Source of the DNA: Embleya sp040629175
Lineage (GTDB): Bacteria > Actinomycetota > Actinomycetes > Streptomycetales > Streptomycetaceae
NCBI RefSeq assembly: GCF_040629175.1
Contig: NZ_JBEXUX010000005.1
Location: 62,001 to 126,000 of the forward strand
Reading direction: 5' to 3'
Length of the DNA stretch: 64,000 bases
The position numbers and the translations under genes were made by a program. Every line of letters begins with the position of its first letter. Position 1 is the first letter of the stretch. Positions 23,922 to 32,728 of the stretch are shown here, piece after piece. The notes under the pieces are model-generated. The model did not search any database and was not told the DNA's origin. It was given only the letters and a program-made list of their open reading frames with translations.

Positions 23922-24824
23922 ATGACCACCACCACCTTTGCCTCCGATGGCAGCGATGCGCGTACGGCGGTGACCGTGCTCGGGTTGGGGGAGATGGGCT
24001 CGGCGTTGGCGGGTGCGTTCGTCGCCGGGGGCCGATCGACCATGGTGTGGAACCGGACGCCGGGGCGGGACGAGGCTTTGGTCGCGCTGGGGGCGCGGTC
24101 GGCGGGCGATGTTCGGGAGGCGGTCGCGGCGGGGTCGCTGGTGATCGTCAACGTGAAGGGCAACGACGCGGCTCGGGAGATCTTGGCGGCGGCCGGGGAC
24201 GCGCTCGTGGGTCGCGCGGTGGTCAATCTGACGGACGGGACGTCGGGGGAGGCCAGGGCGATGGCGGAGTGGGCGGCGGGGCGGGGCGCGGCCTATCTGC
24301 ACGGGCAGATCATGACGATCGCGCCGGCCGTCGGGGATCCGGACGCGGTGGTGTTCTACGGCGGGTCCGGGGAGGTCTTCGCCCGGTATGGCGCGGAGCT
24401 GGCGCTCATCGGCGGGCGGGGGAGCTTGCTCGGCGAGGACGCGGGGATTCCGGGCCTGTACGGGATGGCCGTGCACGGCACGATGTGGGGCACACTCAAC
24501 GGTTTTCTGCACGCGGCGGCGTTGTTGTCCGCCGAGGGCATCGAGGTGGGACATTTCCTGGAGCAGGCCGGCCCCTCGGTGTCGGCGCTGTTCTCGATCC
24601 TGCCGTCGATCGCGGCCGAGGTCGACCGAGGCGAGTACGCGGCCGACTTCGGCGCGCTCAAGCACCACCTGCCGTCGTTGGCGGACCTGGTCGGGGAGAG
24701 CAGGGCGCGTGGGATCGACGTCGAATTCCCGGAGTACACAAGGGCGTTGGTGGCCGGTGCGGTCGAGCGTGGGCACGGCGACGACAGCTACTCCCGGTTG
24801 GTGGAGCACTTCGGGAAGCGGTGA
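23922..24824 (+). CDS. imine-reductase-like NAD(P)-dependent oxidoreductase
   Basis: A 300-residue beta-hydroxyacid-dehydrogenase-superfamily protein. The N-terminal Rossmann domain has VLGLGEMGSALAGAFVAGG and VWNRTPGR (NADP-type Arg). The C-terminal domain carries LHGQIMTIAPAVGDPDAVVF and LYGMAVHGTMWGTLNGFLHA, the layout of streptomycete imine reductases (IREDs), which work as domain-swapped dimers. The Lys of true hydroxyacid dehydrogenases is not evident, which favours the IRED group. The substrate is unknown. A MerR-type promoter lies 75 nt upstream of ATG 23922; no MerR gene is near. Its 3' end overlaps the convergent methyltransferase by 37 nt. Confidence 0.8.
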   Translation: MTTTTFASDGSDARTAVTVLGLGEMGSALAGAFVAGGRSTMVWNRTPGRDEALVALGARSAGDVREAVAAGSLVIVNVKGNDAAREILAAAGDALVGRAVVNLTDGTSGEARAMAEWAAGRGAAYLHGQIMTIAPAVGDPDAVVFYGGSGEVFARYGAELALIGGRGSLLGEDAGIPGLYGMAVHGTMWGTLNGFLHAAALLSAEGIEVGHFLEQAGPSVSALFSILPSIAAEVDRGEYAADFGALKHHLPSLADLVGESRARGIDVEFPEYTRALVAGAVERGHGDDSYSRLVEHFGKR

Positions 24825-26025
24825 ATCCCCGGGGCGGTTCCGGGGACGGGCCAGGAGACGCCGGTGGGCGAGTCGTGCCGGACGGACTGGGTGCCGTCGG
24901 CGTCGACGGTGAGCCGGAACCGGTCGAGGCCGGGGCGGCCTGCCGAAGCCCACCAGGCGTGCGCGGCCGATATCTGGTCCCACAGTCGGCGCGGGCCGAA
25001 CTGCCGTACGGCGAGGTGGGTGAGCCGCGTTCCGTCGTAGTCGACGCAGGCCCATGAGGTGCCTGCTTCGTCGGCCGCCCAGAACCGGGTGTGTACGGAA
25101 TCGGCGGGGGGTTGTGGCTCCCAGAGGTGCCACACGCCGGGTACGGCGACGCCGATCGCGAAGTCGGCGTCGCCGGTCACCTCCCACGGAGAGACCGCGG
25201 TGCGGCCGAGGTCCGGAACGTGCTCGGGGCGGACGACGGTGTCCAGGTCGTCGATCCGGTCGGCGCGATGGGCGCGCATCCGCATGAAGGCGCCGCCCGG
25301 GGCGAAGCGACCTGTGGCGGAGCCGTCTTGACGTGTCGTCAGGATCGCCGAACCGGCTGCGGTCCAGGACGTGGCCCAGGGCGTGACGATCCGGCCGCCG
25401 GGTCGGGTGCGGGCGAGCCACGACATCGGCACCCGTTCGACGGCACACGTACAGAGCAACCGGTCGTAGGCGTCACCGGTCGGCCCTGCCGCCGCGCCGT
25501 CGGCGGTGACCACCTCGGGGGCGGCCGGTCCGAGCGCGGCCAGTCGCCGGCGGGCCCGGGTGGCGAGGGCGGCGTCGACCTCGACGGTGACGACACGATC
25601 GGCGCCGACCCGATGCGCGAGCAGCGCGGCGCTCCACCCCGACCCGGTACCCACCTCCAGGATCCGCTGCCCGTCGTGGACGTCGAGGTCGAGCACATCC
25701 TTGCCACCACGCTCGGTTGCGACGCGGCCGAGGACGGCCAGTCGGGGCCGCCATCGGCGTCGCCCTCGGCGCCGTCGTTGACCTGCACGATCACCGACAC
25801 GTCCTGATAGGCGAGTTCGAACCACGCCTCGGGAGCCATCCGCCGATCGACCCGCACCGGCGCGCGCCCACCGGCCCGCCGCACCCAGACCACATCCGGC
25901 AGGAAGCGATGCCTGGGCACGGCTCGAAGGGCATCCCGCCATGGCCCCAGGGACCCGACACGCGCCTCGACCAGGCGAAGCAACTCCTCGCCGGCCCGGG
26001 CCTTTTCCCGCTTGCCGACGCTCAC
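24788..26025 (-). pseudogene. PCMT-type O-methyltransferase, frameshifted
   Basis: The N-terminal part (GTG 26025, VGKREKARAGEELLRLVEAR through YQDVSVIVQVNDG and SSAASQPSVVARM) is in one frame and the SAM-binding part (DVHDGQRILEVGTGSGWSAA, then DGAAAGPTGDAYDRLLCTCA and RTRPGGRIVTPW) is in another; the switch lies at about 25690-25700 in a GGATGTGCTCGACC context, where loss of two bases or gain of one would restore one protein of about 410 residues. The whole is like the L-isoaspartate methyltransferase-type proteins of actinobacteria (N-terminal segment, Rossmann methyltransferase, C-terminal domain ending SWPVPG). Both halves are well preserved, so the lesion is recent or a sequencing error. 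GAGGGG precedes the GTG start. Confidence 0.75.
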
Positions 26026-26455
26026 GGGCGCCCCTCTTCCACGGTTGGTCGTCGTTACTTCTGCGGCGGCGGATCCGGCGGCAGCTCCGGCGGAATCGGC
26101 CGATCCCGCTGCGAGTCGTCGACCTGTTTGGGCTTGAGGCCGTGAGTCTGGACGGCCTCGGCGAAGCGCTCGGTGGCGATGGCGCCGGGGGTGCTCGTCA
26201 GCGGGCGAGTTGGGCCGACCCGGCGTTGCCCTGGCACCGGGCAGCTTCCCTGGCCCACCCGACCGCGACGTCGACTCGGTCCACCGCTTCGGCGCGTCAG
26301 CGCCAACGACTTGATCGTCGACCAGTGATCGACGAGCGGCAGCGAGGAGAGCGGCGGAGCCGCTGCCGGTCCGAAGGGCCGATGTCCCGTGACGTCGGTC
26401 ACCCCCGTGCCCGTTGTGCACCGGGACGTACCCCTCTACTGCGTACTCTCGGGGA
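26026..26455. other. 430-nt intergenic region before murI
   Basis: No certain gene. On the minus strand an open frame (26055-26402) ends with a plausible protein-like tail (GAIATERFAEAVQTHGLKPK, then a Pro-rich end) that could be the remnant of a lost gene. TACTCT at 26444-26449 lies 6 nt before the murI GTG and may be its -10 element. Confidence 0.35.
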
Positions 26456-27271
26456 GTGGCATTCGCATCCAACGACGCGCCGATCGGAATCTTCGACTCC
26501 AGCTTCGGTGGTCTCACCGTGGCCAGGGCCGTGCTCGACCAACTTCCGAACGAATCGATCCGCTATCTCGGCGATACCGCGCGGCAGCCCTACGGGCCGA
26601 GGCCGATCGCGGAGGTGCGCCGCTATGCGCTGGAGTGCCTGGATCGGCTCGTGGACGAGGGCGTCAAGGTCCTTGTCATAGCGTGCAACAGCGCGTCCGC
26701 CGCGATGTTGCGGGACGCGCGCGAGCGGTACGCCGTTCCGGTGGTCGAAGTGATCAAGCCCGCCACCCGGCGGGCCGCGGCGGCCACCCGCAACGGGCGG
26801 GTCGGGGTGATCTCGACGCAGGCGACCAAGACCTCGATGGCCTACGAGGACGCGTTCGCCGCAGCGCCGCACATTCGGCTCACCACGCAGGCGTGCCCGC
26901 GCTTCGTCGAGTTCGTCGAGCGGGGTGTGACCGGGGGCGACGAACTGCTCAAGGTCGCCCGCGGCTACCTCGACCCGGTGGTGTCCGAGGGCGTGGACAC
27001 GTTGATCCTCGGCTGTACGCACTACCCGTTGCTCACCGGCGTCATCTCCTACGTCATGGGCGAGCAGGTCACGCTCATCTCCAGCGCGGAGGAGACCGCC
27101 AAGGACGTCTATCGCGCACTCGTGGCCGGCGGCCTGATGCGCGACGTCGGCCGGCCCGCACCCGACCACCGATTCCTCACCACGGGCGATCCCGCCCAGT
27201 TCCGCGACGTAGGTCGCCGGTTCCTCGGCCCCGAACTCGCGCACGTCGACGCGCTCGGAGCCCTCACGTGA
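26456..27271 (+). CDS. murI: glutamate racemase
   Basis: A 271-residue cofactor-independent racemase that supplies D-glutamate for peptidoglycan. Catalytic Cys77 (IACNSASAA) and Cys187 (LGCTHYPLL) are present, with Asp14 in IGIFDSSFGGLTVARA (the usual DSGxGG appears as DSSFGG) and GDTARQPYGPR. GTG 26456 is preferred; upstream ATG-like starts add unlike residues. A -10-like TACTCT lies 6 nt before it, so a leaderless mRNA is possible. The stop overlaps the GTG of the MBL gene (GTGA), so both are co-translated. Confidence 0.92.
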   Translation: MAFASNDAPIGIFDSSFGGLTVARAVLDQLPNESIRYLGDTARQPYGPRPIAEVRRYALECLDRLVDEGVKVLVIACNSASAAMLRDARERYAVPVVEVIKPATRRAAAATRNGRVGVISTQATKTSMAYEDAFAAAPHIRLTTQACPRFVEFVERGVTGGDELLKVARGYLDPVVSEGVDTLILGCTHYPLLTGVISYVMGEQVTLISSAEETAKDVYRALVAGGLMRDVGRPAPDHRFLTTGDPAQFRDVGRRFLGPELAHVDALGALT

Positions 27272-28023
27272 AACTCACCGTCGTCGGCTGCTCCGGCAGC
27301 TTCCCCGGGCCGGACAGCCCCTGCTCGTGTTACCTCCTGGAGGCCGACGGGGTCCGGATCCTGATCGATCTCGGCAACGGCGCCCTGGGCGCCCTGCAAC
27401 GGCACGCCACGCTCGCCTCGGTCGACGCGGTGCTGCTCAGCCACCTGCACGCCGACCACTGCCTCGACCTCGCCTGCTACTTCGTGGCCCGCAAGTACTG
27501 TCCGGCCGGGGAACTGCCCCGGCTGCCGGTGTACGGCCCGGTCGACACGCACGAGCGGATCGCGCGCGCCTACGACGTCGAGGGTGCGATCGACAACGGG
27601 CGGATGGCCGACGTGTTCGACTTCCGCACCGTGGTCACCGGCACCTTCGAGGTCGGCCCGTTCCGGATCACCGCGGACCGCATGCCGCACCCGGTCGAGT
27701 CGTACGCCTACCGGATCGAGGTCGGCGGCCGATCGCTCGTCTACTCCGGCGACACCGGGGTCAGCGACGACCTGGTGCGGATCTCGCGCGGCGCCGACCT
27801 GCTGCTGTGCGAGGCGTCCTTCGAGTACGGCCGGGAAGACCTGCCGCATGTGCACCTGAACGGCCGACAGGCCGGTGAGCATGCCGAACGGGCAGGCGTG
27901 GGAAGGCTGTTGCTCACCCATATCCCGCCGTGGACGAGCCGCGGGCGCAACCTCGACGATGCCCGCAAGACCTTCAGCGGCGCCGTCGAGCTGGCTCTGC
28001 CGGACGCCACGCACACGGTCTGA
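27268..28023 (+). CDS. MBL-fold hydrolase (Rv1339-type phosphodiesterase family)
   Basis: A 251-residue metallo-beta-lactamase-fold protein. Metal motif HLHADH at 59-64, with further metal ligands in DRMPHPVES, YSGDTG and LLTHIPPW. It matches in place and kind the mycobacterial Rv1339 protein between murI and rph, for which cAMP phosphodiesterase activity has been reported; RNase Z-like activity is the older annotation for the fold. The four-nt overlap with murI and the next gene rph 54 nt downstream suggest one operon for cell-wall precursor and RNA/nucleotide turnover. Confidence 0.85.
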   Translation: MKLTVVGCSGSFPGPDSPCSCYLLEADGVRILIDLGNGALGALQRHATLASVDAVLLSHLHADHCLDLACYFVARKYCPAGELPRLPVYGPVDTHERIARAYDVEGAIDNGRMADVFDFRTVVTGTFEVGPFRITADRMPHPVESYAYRIEVGGRSLVYSGDTGVSDDLVRISRGADLLLCEASFEYGREDLPHVHLNGRQAGEHAERAGVGRLLLTHIPPWTSRGRNLDDARKTFSGAVELALPDATHTV

Positions 28024-28077
28024 GGCACGCCGGGCGTCCGGTCCGAAAGCGTGCGCGGCACCGCTTAGGCTGGGTCC

Positions 28078-28803
28078 ATGTCACGAGTAGACGGCCGTAC
28101 CCCCGACCAGCTCCGACCGGTCACGTTCCAGCGCAAGTGGCTCGACCACGCCGAGGGCTCGGTCCTCGTCGAGTTCGGCCGTACGCGTGTCCTGGTCGCC
28201 GCGAGCGTCACCGAAGGTGTGCCGCGCTGGCGCAAGGGCAGCGGGGAGGGCTGGGTCACCGCCGAGTACTCGATGTTGCCGCGCGCCACCCACACGCGTG
28301 GCGACCGCGAGTCGGTCAAGGGCCGGATCGGCGGGCGCACGCACGAGATCTCGCGGTTGATCGGTCGTTCGCTGCGTGCGGTGATCGACACCAAGGCGCT
28401 CGGCGAGACCACGATCCACCTCGACTGCGACGTGCTCCAGGCCGACGGCGGCACCCGGACCGCGGCGATCACCGGCGCCTATGTCGCGCTCGCCGACGCG
28501 GTGACCTGGGCGCGCGAGCACAAGCTCACCCGCAAGGGCGCCAACCCGCTGATCGGTTCGGTGGCGGCGGTCAGCGTCGGCATCATCGACGGCGTGCCGA
28601 TGCTCGATCTCCCGTACGAGGAGGACGTCCGCGCCGAGACCGACATGAACATCGTCTGCACCGGCGACGGACGCTTCGTCGAGGTGCAGGGCACCGCGGA
28701 GAAGGAGCCGTTCGACCGCGCGCTGCTGAACAACCTGCTTGACCTCGGTACGCACGGCTGCGAGGAACTGACGGTGCTTCAGCAGCTCGCTCTGGAGTCC
28801 TGA
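28078..28803 (+). CDS. rph: ribonuclease PH
   Basis: A 241-residue 3'-5' phosphorolytic exoribonuclease that trims tRNA 3' ends using phosphate. Family features: GRTPDQLRPVTFQRKWLDHA, RTRVLVAASVTEGVPRW, the EYSMLPRATHTR segment with RNA-binding Arg residues, and LDCDVLQADGGTRTAAITGA for phosphate binding. ATG 28078 is the start. It is followed by a strong hairpin (28859-28897) that likely ends the murI-MBL-rph transcript. Confidence 0.94.
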   Translation: MSRVDGRTPDQLRPVTFQRKWLDHAEGSVLVEFGRTRVLVAASVTEGVPRWRKGSGEGWVTAEYSMLPRATHTRGDRESVKGRIGGRTHEISRLIGRSLRAVIDTKALGETTIHLDCDVLQADGGTRTAAITGAYVALADAVTWAREHKLTRKGANPLIGSVAAVSVGIIDGVPMLDLPYEEDVRAETDMNIVCTGDGRFVEVQGTAEKEPFDRALLNNLLDLGTHGCEELTVLQQLALES

Positions 28804-28858
28804 GAGCGCTGCGTCCCCCAGGCGCGCTTTCCCGGCATACCGCCGCAAGTGGTGGTCA

Positions 28859-28897
28859 CGTGCCGGTTGCGAGTGTCACGTACGCGCAACCGGCACG
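28859..28897 (+). terminator. hairpin after rph
   Basis: Perfect 13-bp arms CGTGCCGGTTGCG (28859-28871) and CGCAACCGGCACG (28885-28897) around a 13-nt loop, 56 nt after the rph stop. There is no T-run. Confidence 0.55.
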
Positions 28898-29019
28898 CAT
28901 CGGGTGTGCCACCGACGGCCCGTCGCGTGGTCGGACGCGAGTACGGTCGGGGCACCTGGTCATCCCGATCAGCAGCAGCCACGACCGGGCCGATCAGCCC
29001 GTCCCTGACGAGGAGCTCC

Positions 29020-29418
29020 ATGTTCCGCGCCACGTACCGTTCCCGCCGGGTCCTGCGCACCACGATCGCGGCCACCGTCATGGCGGGCGCGTTGTTCGCC
29101 ACCGCCGCGTGCGAGCAGGCGCAGCAGGCCATCTCGTGTGCCGAACTGGCCACCAACCTCACCAACGACATCTCCACGCTAGGCAACGTGCTGAACGACC
29201 CGGACGCCGCCCGCAAGGCGCTCGACAACCTGCAGAAGACCTTGGACGACAAGACCAAGGACTTGGACTCGAACGACGCGAAGAACGCCGCGAACGGCCT
29301 CGGCGACGTGATCACCCAGCTCAGCACCCGGCTCGCCAACGGCGGCAACCTGAGCGCGAGCGACGTGCAGCCGCTGATCAACGGTGCGAAGAACCTGACC
29401 ACGATCTGTGTGAAGTAG
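29020..29418 (+). CDS. small putative lipoprotein
   Basis: A 132-residue exported protein. Signal peptide: basic start (MFRATYRSRRVLRTT), hydrophobic core (IAATVMAGALFATAA) and Cys31 as lipid-attachment residue in a loose lipobox ATAAC. The mature part is helical with heptad-like pattern (DAARKALDNLQKTLDDKTKD; AANGLGDVITQLSTRLANGG), and a second Cys near the C-terminus (TTICVK) could pair with Cys in AISCAEL. No family recognised. AGGAG stands before ATG 29020. It lies between rph and rdgB, with a hairpin on each side, so it is probably transcribed alone. Confidence 0.75.
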   Translation: MFRATYRSRRVLRTTIAATVMAGALFATAACEQAQQAISCAELATNLTNDISTLGNVLNDPDAARKALDNLQKTLDDKTKDLDSNDAKNAANGLGDVITQLSTRLANGGNLSASDVQPLINGAKNLTTICVK

Positions 29419-29422
29419 CGGA

Positions 29423-29456
29423 CCCGGGCGGCGGTCGGTGTCGATCCGCCGCCGGG
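29423..29456 (+). terminator. G+C-rich hairpin after lipoprotein gene
   Basis: Near-complementary arms CCCGGGCGGCGG and CCGCCGCCGGG around an 11-nt loop, directly after the lipoprotein stop. Confidence 0.4.
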
Positions 29457-29491
29457 AATCCGGCCACACCCGGCGAGGCTAGGCTGGCCGC

Positions 29492-30094
29492 ATGAGCCGT
29501 CTCGTACTCGCCACGCGCAACGCCAACAAGGTCGTCGAGCTTCAGCAGATCCTCAAGGATGCCGGGCTCGATGTGGAACTCGTCGGCATGGACGCCTATC
29601 CGGAGGTCCCCGACGTGCCCGAGACGGGCCTCACCTTCGCGGCCAACGCCCTGCTCAAGGCGCATGCCATCGCGCAGGCCACCGGACTTGCGGCGATCGC
29701 CGACGACTCCGGCCTGTGCGTGGCCGCGCTCAACGGCATGCCCGGCATCTTCTCCGCGCGGTGGGCCGGCACGCACGGCGACGACGCGGCCAACCTGCGG
29801 CTGCTGCTCGCGCAGTTGTCCGACATCGGCGACGAGCACCGCGCCGCGTGGTTCGCCTGCGCGGCGGCGCTGGCCCTGCCGGACGGCACCGAGCGGGTGG
29901 TCGAGGGCCGGTTCGAGGGCACGCTGACCCGCGAGCCGCGTGGCACCGGCGGTTTCGGCTACGACCCGATCCTCCGGGTCGCCGACGACACCCGGACCGC
30001 GGCCGAGCTCAGCCCCGCCGAGAAGAACGCGATCAGCCACCGGGGCAAGGCGTTTCGGGCTCTGGCGCCGATCGTCTCCGAACTGGTGGGCTGA
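29492..30094 (+). CDS. rdgB: XTP/dITP pyrophosphatase
   Basis: A 200-residue house-cleaning enzyme (Ham1/RdgB) that hydrolyses XTP, ITP and dITP to monophosphates and pyrophosphate. Motifs: LVLATRNANKVVELQQIL, ETGLTFAANALLKA, the catalytic AIADDSGLCVAALNGMPGI, RGTGGFGYDPIL and AELSPAEKNAISHRGKAF. ATG 29492. It ends the conserved murI-MBL-rph-rdgB order seen in mycobacteria and converges with an ABC permease gene 28 nt away. Confidence 0.94.
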   Translation: MSRLVLATRNANKVVELQQILKDAGLDVELVGMDAYPEVPDVPETGLTFAANALLKAHAIAQATGLAAIADDSGLCVAALNGMPGIFSARWAGTHGDDAANLRLLLAQLSDIGDEHRAAWFACAAALALPDGTERVVEGRFEGTLTREPRGTGGFGYDPILRVADDTRTAAELSPAEKNAISHRGKAFRALAPIVSELVG

Positions 30095-30121
30095 CCCGGC
30101 CCGGTCGCTCGCCGCCCGCGT

Positions 30122-31684
30122 TCAGCGGCGGTCCGGCCGGCGTGCCGCGCCGATCCCCATCGCCACCGCGAGCAGTACCACCGCCACGGCCGCGACCGCG
30201 AACCACGGCGGTCCGGCCGGTTCGCCCTGGCGGCGGATCGCGCCCATGAAGTCCAGTCCGGTGATGTTGTTCAGGATGCCCCACCACAGCGGCAGATAGA
30301 GCGCCTGGAAGAGCCGGTGGGTGCGACCGGCCAGTCCGGTGCACAGGGCGAAGGACGGGATCAGCAGCGCGCCGGCGGCCCACGCGGCCAGTCCCGGGGT
30401 GTCTCCCGCGACCACCATCCGGACGGCCGGGGCGAGTCCGATCAGCACGGTCAGCAGCAGGCCGGCCGTCCACTCGGCGAACAGCCGTCGACGCGGCGTC
30501 GGATAGGCGCCGAGCAGGCCGGCCAGGTCGTGTTCGGTGCGCTGGGTGCCCAGCCGCGACCACACCATGAGCGGCCAGATCCACAACGCGGGCAGCACCG
30601 CCGAGGTCACCACGTTCCCGGTCGCGGCCAGGCCGAACGCGGACAACGACGCGGCCACCACCCACCAACGTCGGGACACGCCTTGGACCAGGATGCGCAG
30701 CTCGCCCGCGAGCAGACGCGGGAAGGTGAAGCCGACGCGGGCCGGAGTGCGCGGCAGCGCGGGCGGTGTGTCCGGGCGAACCGGCTGGGTCGACGGCTCG
30801 TCCCCGACGGCGGCGCGCGTGCCGGCCCGGGCCGGGTCGAAACGGGCGAACCACAGCGCGGGCAGCACCGCGACGGCGACCGCGAGGAGCACCAGGGCCA
30901 GCCGTTGGAGCAGGAAGACGCCGCCGGGAGTGAAGCCGGCCCAGTCGAAGGTGCGCAGCGGCTCGTCCCGCCAGGTCAGCCCGAGACTGAACTCCTGACC
31001 GGCCAATTCGCCGTTCTGCGCGACGAGTTCGTCACGCATCGAGGCGACTGCGGCATGCACGCCGAGGCCGCCCAGGGGCGCCGACCCGGACTGCCCGCCC
31101 AGTGCCGCGGTGAGCGAGACGAAGAACCACACGGCGGTGCCCAGGGTGCCACGCAGCCGGGGAATCGTCTCGAACAGCAGCGCCATCGCGGCCGTGACCA
31201 CCACCATCGGCAGCGTGATGGTGGCGAACGGCAGGAGCAGCGCGACCGGTTCGATCCGCCGATCCTCACCACGCAGCAACTGCATGCCGGCCGCGGTCAG
31301 CGCGAGCACGCCCACCATCGAGGCGAGCACCAGCACGTTGCCGAGGAACTTGGCCGCGAGGTAGGCCCACGTACGCAGTGGTGTCGCCGCCAGCAACCGG
31401 CCGACCCGGGTGCGCTCGTCCCGGCCGATCGCGTCGCGCACCACGTGGAAGCCGCCCAGGGTCAACCACAGCGCGCCCGCCAGCGCGGTGGCTGTGCCCA
31501 CGTACGCGCTGTCGTACCGGCCCCGGTAGTCGCCGATGTTCATCACGGTCCAGTGCGCGTCGGGGCCGGGGATGGCCACATAGGCGAGCGCGACCGCCGC
31601 GGCCAGGGTGACCAGGTAGGCCGGACGGCGGACCCGATCGCGGAAGTCGGCACCGGCCAGGCGCACCACGATGCCCGCGGTCAC
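30122..31684 (-). CDS. ABC transporter permease (exporter type)
   Basis: A 520-residue integral membrane protein with about 12 hydrophobic segments, built as two similar halves (first half from about residue 20, LVTLAAAVALAYVAI; second half after a Pro-rich cytoplasmic linker at about 330-360, ending PLWWGILNNITGLDFMGA). It looks like the large ABC-2-type permeases that pair with a separate ATPase in actinobacteria. GTG 31684 overlaps the TGA of the ATPase gene by 4 nt (GTGA), which proves coupling. The exported compound is unknown. Confidence 0.82.
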   Translation of the reverse strand: MTAGIVVRLAGADFRDRVRRPAYLVTLAAAVALAYVAIPGPDAHWTVMNIGDYRGRYDSAYVGTATALAGALWLTLGGFHVVRDAIGRDERTRVGRLLAATPLRTWAYLAAKFLGNVLVLASMVGVLALTAAGMQLLRGEDRRIEPVALLLPFATITLPMVVVTAAMALLFETIPRLRGTLGTAVWFFVSLTAALGGQSGSAPLGGLGVHAAVASMRDELVAQNGELAGQEFSLGLTWRDEPLRTFDWAGFTPGGVFLLQRLALVLLAVAVAVLPALWFARFDPARAGTRAAVGDEPSTQPVRPDTPPALPRTPARVGFTFPRLLAGELRILVQGVSRRWWVVAASLSAFGLAATGNVVTSAVLPALWIWPLMVWSRLGTQRTEHDLAGLLGAYPTPRRRLFAEWTAGLLLTVLIGLAPAVRMVVAGDTPGLAAWAAGALLIPSFALCTGLAGRTHRLFQALYLPLWWGILNNITGLDFMGAIRRQGEPAGPPWFAVAAVAVVLLAVAMGIGAARRPDRR

Positions 31685-32574
31685 GGCCGCACCGCCTGGG
31701 CGCTGTCGGCGAGCAGGCCGGAGACGATCGCGAGGTAGGCGTCCTCCAGGTCGGGCACGACCGGGACGGCGGAATCGGCTGGTTGCCGCGGCGCGAGTAC
31801 GCGCAGCCGTACGCCCGCCGCGGTGCGCACCATCCGGCTCACCACCCAGCGGCCCCGGGCGGCCGACACCTGGTCCTGAGGCACCGTCATCTCCCAGACC
31901 ACGTCGCGTACTTCGTGCAGCAACTGCTCCGGGCTCGCGCGACGGAGCAGGGTTCCGGCGGCGAGCACCGCGATGTCGGAGGCGACCGACTCGACGTCCG
32001 AGACGATGTGCGTGGACAACAGCACCACCCGGTCCACCGCGAGTTCGGCCAGCAGGTGGCGGAAGCGGACCCGCTCCTCGGGGTCCAGGCCGGCGGTCGG
32101 CTCGTCCACGACCAGCACGCGCGGGTCGGCCAGCAGCGCCTGGGCGATGCCCACTCGGCGCAGCATGCCCCCGGAGAATTTGCCCAGCGGGCGTTTGCCG
32201 ACGTCGGCGAGGTTGACCGCTTCGAGCAGCTCCTCGATCCGGGCCCGGGCGGAGCGCGCGCTCAGGCCCTTCGCGGCGGCGAGGTAGCCCAGGAACTCGC
32301 GGGCGCCCAGGTTCGGATAGACCCCGAAGTCCTGCGGGAGGTAGCCCAGCGAACGGCGCAACGCGTCCGGGTCGGCGAGCACGTCGACGTCGTCGAAGCG
32401 GATGCGCCCGGAGGTGGGCCGGGTCACCGTGGCGATGATGCGCATCAGCGAGGACTTGCCCGCGCCGTTGGGACCCAACAGCCCGAGCAGGCCCGGTTCC
32501 AGGCGCAGTGTGACGCCGGCGACGGCGCGTTTGCCGCCGGGGTATTCCTTGGTGACGTCGATCAGTTCGAGCAT
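31681..32574 (-). CDS. ABC transporter ATP-binding protein
   Basis: A 297-residue ATPase: Walker A GPNGAGKSSLM, Q-loop YLPQDFGVYPNLG, signature FSGGMLRR, Walker B VLVVDEPTAGLDP, H-loop STHIVSD; the C-terminal 80 residues form an accessory domain. Exporter-type ATPase of the drug/ABC-2 class. ATG 32574 has GGAGGG upstream. The two-component genes lie 155 nt upstream on the same strand, with a palindrome at 32678-32695 in the gap, so the response regulator probably controls this operon. Confidence 0.9.
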   Translation of the reverse strand: MLELIDVTKEYPGGKRAVAGVTLRLEPGLLGLLGPNGAGKSSLMRIIATVTRPTSGRIRFDDVDVLADPDALRRSLGYLPQDFGVYPNLGAREFLGYLAAAKGLSARSARARIEELLEAVNLADVGKRPLGKFSGGMLRRVGIAQALLADPRVLVVDEPTAGLDPEERVRFRHLLAELAVDRVVLLSTHIVSDVESVASDIAVLAAGTLLRRASPEQLLHEVRDVVWEMTVPQDQVSAARGRWVVSRMVRTAAGVRLRVLAPRQPADSAVPVVPDLEDAYLAIVSGLLADSAQAVRP

Positions 32575-32677
32575 GTCGGTCGACCCTCCGCGATGACGCG
32601 CCGGGACGGGTCGCCCGACGCCGCGCCGCGTGATGTGGCGGCACCGGACCAGCCTGGGCGTTCGCGAGAGCGGGGAC

Positions 32678-32695
32678 ATCTGCCGTTCGGCAGAT
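32678..32695. promoter_or_regulatory. palindrome upstream of the ABC operon
   Basis: ATCTGCCG (32678-32685), TT, CGGCAGAT (32688-32695): a perfect 8-bp dyad between the kinase stop and the ABC ATPase start. It may be a response-regulator site or hairpin. Confidence 0.5.
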
Positions 32696-32728
32696 ATCCG
32701 GTGGGGTCGGGGCGCTCGTGCGCCGGTG

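Noticed and set aside
23922..24824. 6-phosphogluconate or 3-hydroxyisobutyrate dehydrogenase for the gene at 23922
   Set aside because: The Rossmann part fits, but the catalytic Lys segment is not evident and the C-terminal part matches imine reductases; the true gnd is at 59205.
26055..26402. 115-codon minus-strand frame before murI as a gene
   Set aside because: Only the last 45 residues look protein-like and no start signal is seen; kept as a possible remnant in the intergenic entry.
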